Below are positions 62,146 to 64,000 of a DNA stretch of 64,000 nucleotides, piece after piece; position 1 is the first letter of the stretch; each line of letters starts with the position of its first letter. The DNA lies in assembly GCF_012927085.1 (NCBI RefSeq), contig NZ_JABBFX010000001.1, positions 1,178,001-1,242,000 of the forward strand, given 5' to 3'. A program made the translations under genes and the position numbers. Source of the DNA: Ramlibacter agri (lineage in GTDB: Bacteria; Pseudomonadota; Gammaproteobacteria; Burkholderiales; Burkholderiaceae_C). Below the pieces are notes generated by a model. The model made no database searches, was not told where the DNA came from, and was given only the letters and a program-made list of their open reading frames with translations.

Positions 62146-63507
62146 ATGGCCAGCCCGCCCCGGGACACCATCGTGAACACCGCCAAGCGCTCCCCCTGGC
62201 GCGCGGGCCTGTTGGCCGGCCTGGTGCTGGCCGTCATCGACGCCGCGGCCGCGGACATCCGATGGCAAGCTCCCCTGGACATCGCGCAGGGAAAGGGCGA
62301 GCGCGGCGCCTGGCGGCAGACAGAGACGCACTACGACTTCGTCGACGATGCGACCGTGGCGTGGAGCCCGCGGGGCGAACTGGCCGTGGCCTGGGCGGAC
62401 CAGAAGCGCAGGGCGGTGCTGGTGCAGCGCTATTCGGCGACTGGCGAGGCACTCAGGCCCACGCCTGTGCTTCTCTCGGGCGAAGCCAGGACCTTCTCGT
62501 GGATGCCTCGCCTGGCCTGGGCGCCGGAGGCGGATGGCCAGCAGCTGCATGTGCTGTGGCAGGAGATCATCTTCTCGGGCGGTTCCCACGGTGGCGAGAT
62601 GCTGACGGCGACCTCGAACAACGGCGGACGCTCGTTCGCTGCGACGAGGAACCTGTCGCAATCGAAGGAAGGTGACGGCAAGGGCCGCATCAGCCGCGCC
62701 GTCTGGGACAACGGCAGCTTCGACATCGCCACGGCGCCCGGAGGGACGGTCCTCGCGGCCTGGACCGAATTCGACGGCCGGCTCTGGTCCGCGCGTTCCG
62801 CCAACGGCGGGTCCAGCTTCGCGGATCCGGTCCTGGTGGCGGGCGAGCCGCCCGAATCCCCCGCACGCGCGCCGGCCCTGGCAGTCGGCAAGGACGGCGC
62901 GGTAGCCCTGGCCTGGTCGGTGGGCGAAGACAAGGCCGGCGACATCCACATCGCCGTCTCCAGCGATGGCGGCAAGAGCTTCGGTCCGCCACGCGTGGTG
63001 GCGGTCACGCCAGGCTTTTCGGATGCGCCGAAGCTGGCCTTCGACACGAAGGGCGGGCTGCACCTCGTGTATGCCGAAAGCCGCGGCGGCCCGTTCACCG
63101 ATTCGGCCATCCTTCACCGGCGCTCCAGCGACGGGGGGCACACCTTTGGCCCCGCCCGCGAGATCTCCAAGCCGCTGCCTCCAGGCTATCGCGGCGCCGG
63201 CTTTCCCGCGATCGGCATCGATGGACGCGACCGCGTTGTGGTGGCCTGGGAGTTGCTGCGTGGCGCGGCACCGCCCCATCGGTCCTACGGCCTCGCCATC
63301 GCCGTGTCCGACGACGGCAGGACTTTCGGTGCGCCATCCGAAATCCCCGCCAGCGCGGACCCGCAAGGCGGCTTCAACGGCAGCAGCCAGGGCCTGTTGA
63401 TGAACAAGCTGGCGGTGCGCGCCGATGGCGAGATCGCGGTCGTCAACAGCGCGCTGAAGATCGGCTCGCACAGCCGCGTGTGGCTGCTGCGCGGCGTGCT
63501 GCACTGA
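62146..63507 (+). CDS. Secreted Asp-box (BNR) beta-propeller, sialidase-like
   Basis: Exported protein of about 453 residues with a hydrophobic signal segment (WRAGLLAGLVLAVIDAAAA); the true start could be ATG 62146 or the GTG 62173 just before that segment. Five Asp-box repeats mark propeller blades: SNNGGRSFAA, SANGGSSFAD, SSDGGKSFGP, SSDGGHTFGP and SDDGRTFGAP. This is the fold of exo-alpha-sialidases, but the arginine triad and the Tyr/Glu pair of a true sialidase cannot be placed, so it may be a binding or photosystem-assembly-like propeller. It has no clear operon partner. Confidence 0.78.
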   Translation: MASPPRDTIVNTAKRSPWRAGLLAGLVLAVIDAAAADIRWQAPLDIAQGKGERGAWRQTETHYDFVDDATVAWSPRGELAVAWADQKRRAVLVQRYSATGEALRPTPVLLSGEARTFSWMPRLAWAPEADGQQLHVLWQEIIFSGGSHGGEMLTATSNNGGRSFAATRNLSQSKEGDGKGRISRAVWDNGSFDIATAPGGTVLAAWTEFDGRLWSARSANGGSSFADPVLVAGEPPESPARAPALAVGKDGAVALAWSVGEDKAGDIHIAVSSDGGKSFGPPRVVAVTPGFSDAPKLAFDTKGGLHLVYAESRGGPFTDSAILHRRSSDGGHTFGPAREISKPLPPGYRGAGFPAIGIDGRDRVVVAWELLRGAAPPHRSYGLAIAVSDDGRTFGAPSEIPASADPQGGFNGSSQGLLMNKLAVRADGEIAVVNSALKIGSHSRVWLLRGVLH

Positions 63508-63517
63508 GTACCGCCCG

Positions 63518-63537
63518 CCTTCGACCCGCGAAGGGTC
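63518..63537. terminator. Small hairpin between converging genes at the right edge
   Basis: CCTTCG/CGAAGG (63518-63523 with 63529-63534) or the alternative GACCC/GGGTC (63523-63537) can form between the propeller gene and the convergent flavodoxin-type gene. There is no T-run; weak evidence. Confidence 0.25.
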
Positions 63538-63539
63538 TG

Positions 63540-64000
63540 TCAGTACACCCCGAGCGCCATCCCCGCCGCCAGCCCGGCGCCCAGCTCGCGGCAGCGTGCG
63601 AGGTCGGCCTCGCCGATCTGCTTGGCCCGCGCGATGTCTTCCGGCGTCTGGGCGTGGGTGCACACGATCAGAGCCGGCGCCACGGCGCGCAGCCGCCAGC
63701 CGGTGGCGATGCGATCGAGCTGGCGCGCGGCGTTCTGGCCGTCGCTGCCGGCGCAGACCAGCAAGGCGTAAGGGCGGCCGTTCACGCGATCGAGCGCGGC
63801 GTAGTAGCAGCGGTCGAAGAAGTCCTTCATCAGGCCCGCCATCGCGGCCAGGTTCTCGGGCGTGGCGAACACATAGCCGTCTGCGCCCAGCACGTCCCCG
63901 GGCTGCGCCTGCGGCGCGCGCAGCAGGCGCACGCGCACGCCGGGCTCGTCGCCCGCGCCTTCGGCGGCGGCCTGCGCCATCTGTTCGGTGCCGCCCGTCA
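63540..64000 (-). CDS. Flavodoxin-fold NAD(P)H oxidoreductase, N-terminus cut by window edge
   Basis: The frame is open past the right edge; 153 residues are visible. It opens inside what looks like a flavodoxin phosphate loop (TGGTEQMAQAAAEGAG), continues with the FMN-site stretch GADGYVFATPENLAAMAGLM and KDFFDRCYY, and YALLVCAGSDGQNAARQLDRI, typical of NADPH-dependent FMN reductase/flavodoxin family proteins. An internal Met at 63980 is unlikely to be the start because it would remove half the phosphate loop. The role is unknown. Confidence 0.8.
   Translation of the reverse strand, partial: TGGTEQMAQAAAEGAGDEPGVRVRLLRAPQAQPGDVLGADGYVFATPENLAAMAGLMKDFFDRCYYAALDRVNGRPYALLVCAGSDGQNAARQLDRIATGWRLRAVAPALIVCTHAQTPEDIARAKQIGEADLARCRELGAGLAAGMALGVY

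Overview
The window is very GC-rich and reads as the chromosome of a soil or water betaproteobacterium of the order Burkholderiales, most likely the Comamonadaceae (Variovorax/Ramlibacter type). Three Bug/TctC-type periplasmic receptors, a PilQ secretin, an E. coli-like De Ley-Doudoroff galactonate set and many small catabolic operons with their own regulators support this. Genes are packed tightly, with many ATGA/GTGA/TTGA stop-start overlaps. I see no rRNA, tRNA, CRISPR, phage or IS element, and no stretch over 300 bases without a gene. The longest gaps (about 90-200 bases) hold promoters, operators or terminator-like hairpins.

Region by region. 1-2600: a cut-off gene for a degenerate receiver domain, then a lone type IV pilus secretin (pilQ). 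2610-4579: a MATE exporter divergent from a MarR regulator, with two palindromic boxes between them. 4592-12072: a tripartite RND efflux operon (outer membrane factor, adaptor, pump) divergent from a CpxRA/OmpR-like two-component pair, with a GTTAA-N5-GTTAA box between. 12177-25529: a sulfur block. A secreted alpha/beta hydrolase is followed by sbp-ssuE-ssuC-ssuB-ssuF. Next comes a flavin monooxygenase, an amidohydrolase and a sulfonate-type ABC system with two binding proteins and two permeases, then a small unknown gene and an EpsC/CysE-type serine acetyltransferase. 25730-29845: three esterases/hydrolases; the tannase-family lipoprotein is divergent from a TetR regulator (29942-30601).

30723-34466: a Bug receptor, a PDC-hydrolase-like amidohydrolase, an IclR regulator and a ketopantoate-reductase-like enzyme. 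34470-34877: a small RlpA-like protein. 35031-46610: a divergent catabolic island. The minus arm is dgoR-ABC ATPase-dgoA-dgoD-dgoK; the plus arm is sugar-binding protein, two permeases, a shikimate-dehydrogenase-like enzyme and two cytoplasmic-type sulfatases. A pair of matching operator-like boxes lies between the arms. I read this as uptake and desulfation of a sulfated sugar or sugar acid feeding the galactonate pathway, and consider it the best candidate for an undescribed system here.

46617-50724: a LysR regulator divergent from a MaoC/FAS1-type dehydratase, a class III CoA-transferase and a Bug receptor. 50737-57949: a minus-strand operon (Bug, amidohydrolase, 6PGDH-like dehydrogenase, YdiJ-type FAD/FeS oxidoreductase) divergent from a LysR-like regulator with two helix-turn-helix domains. 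57961-59064: a DoxX-like membrane protein divergent from a TetR regulator. 59152-64000: a secreted protein of unknown role, cytochrome b561, a COG4705 membrane protein with a fourfold internal repeat, an outer-membrane-type protein, an Asp-box beta-propeller protein and a cut-off flavodoxin-fold gene.

All functions are read from sequence motifs and recalled family features; no database search was run.
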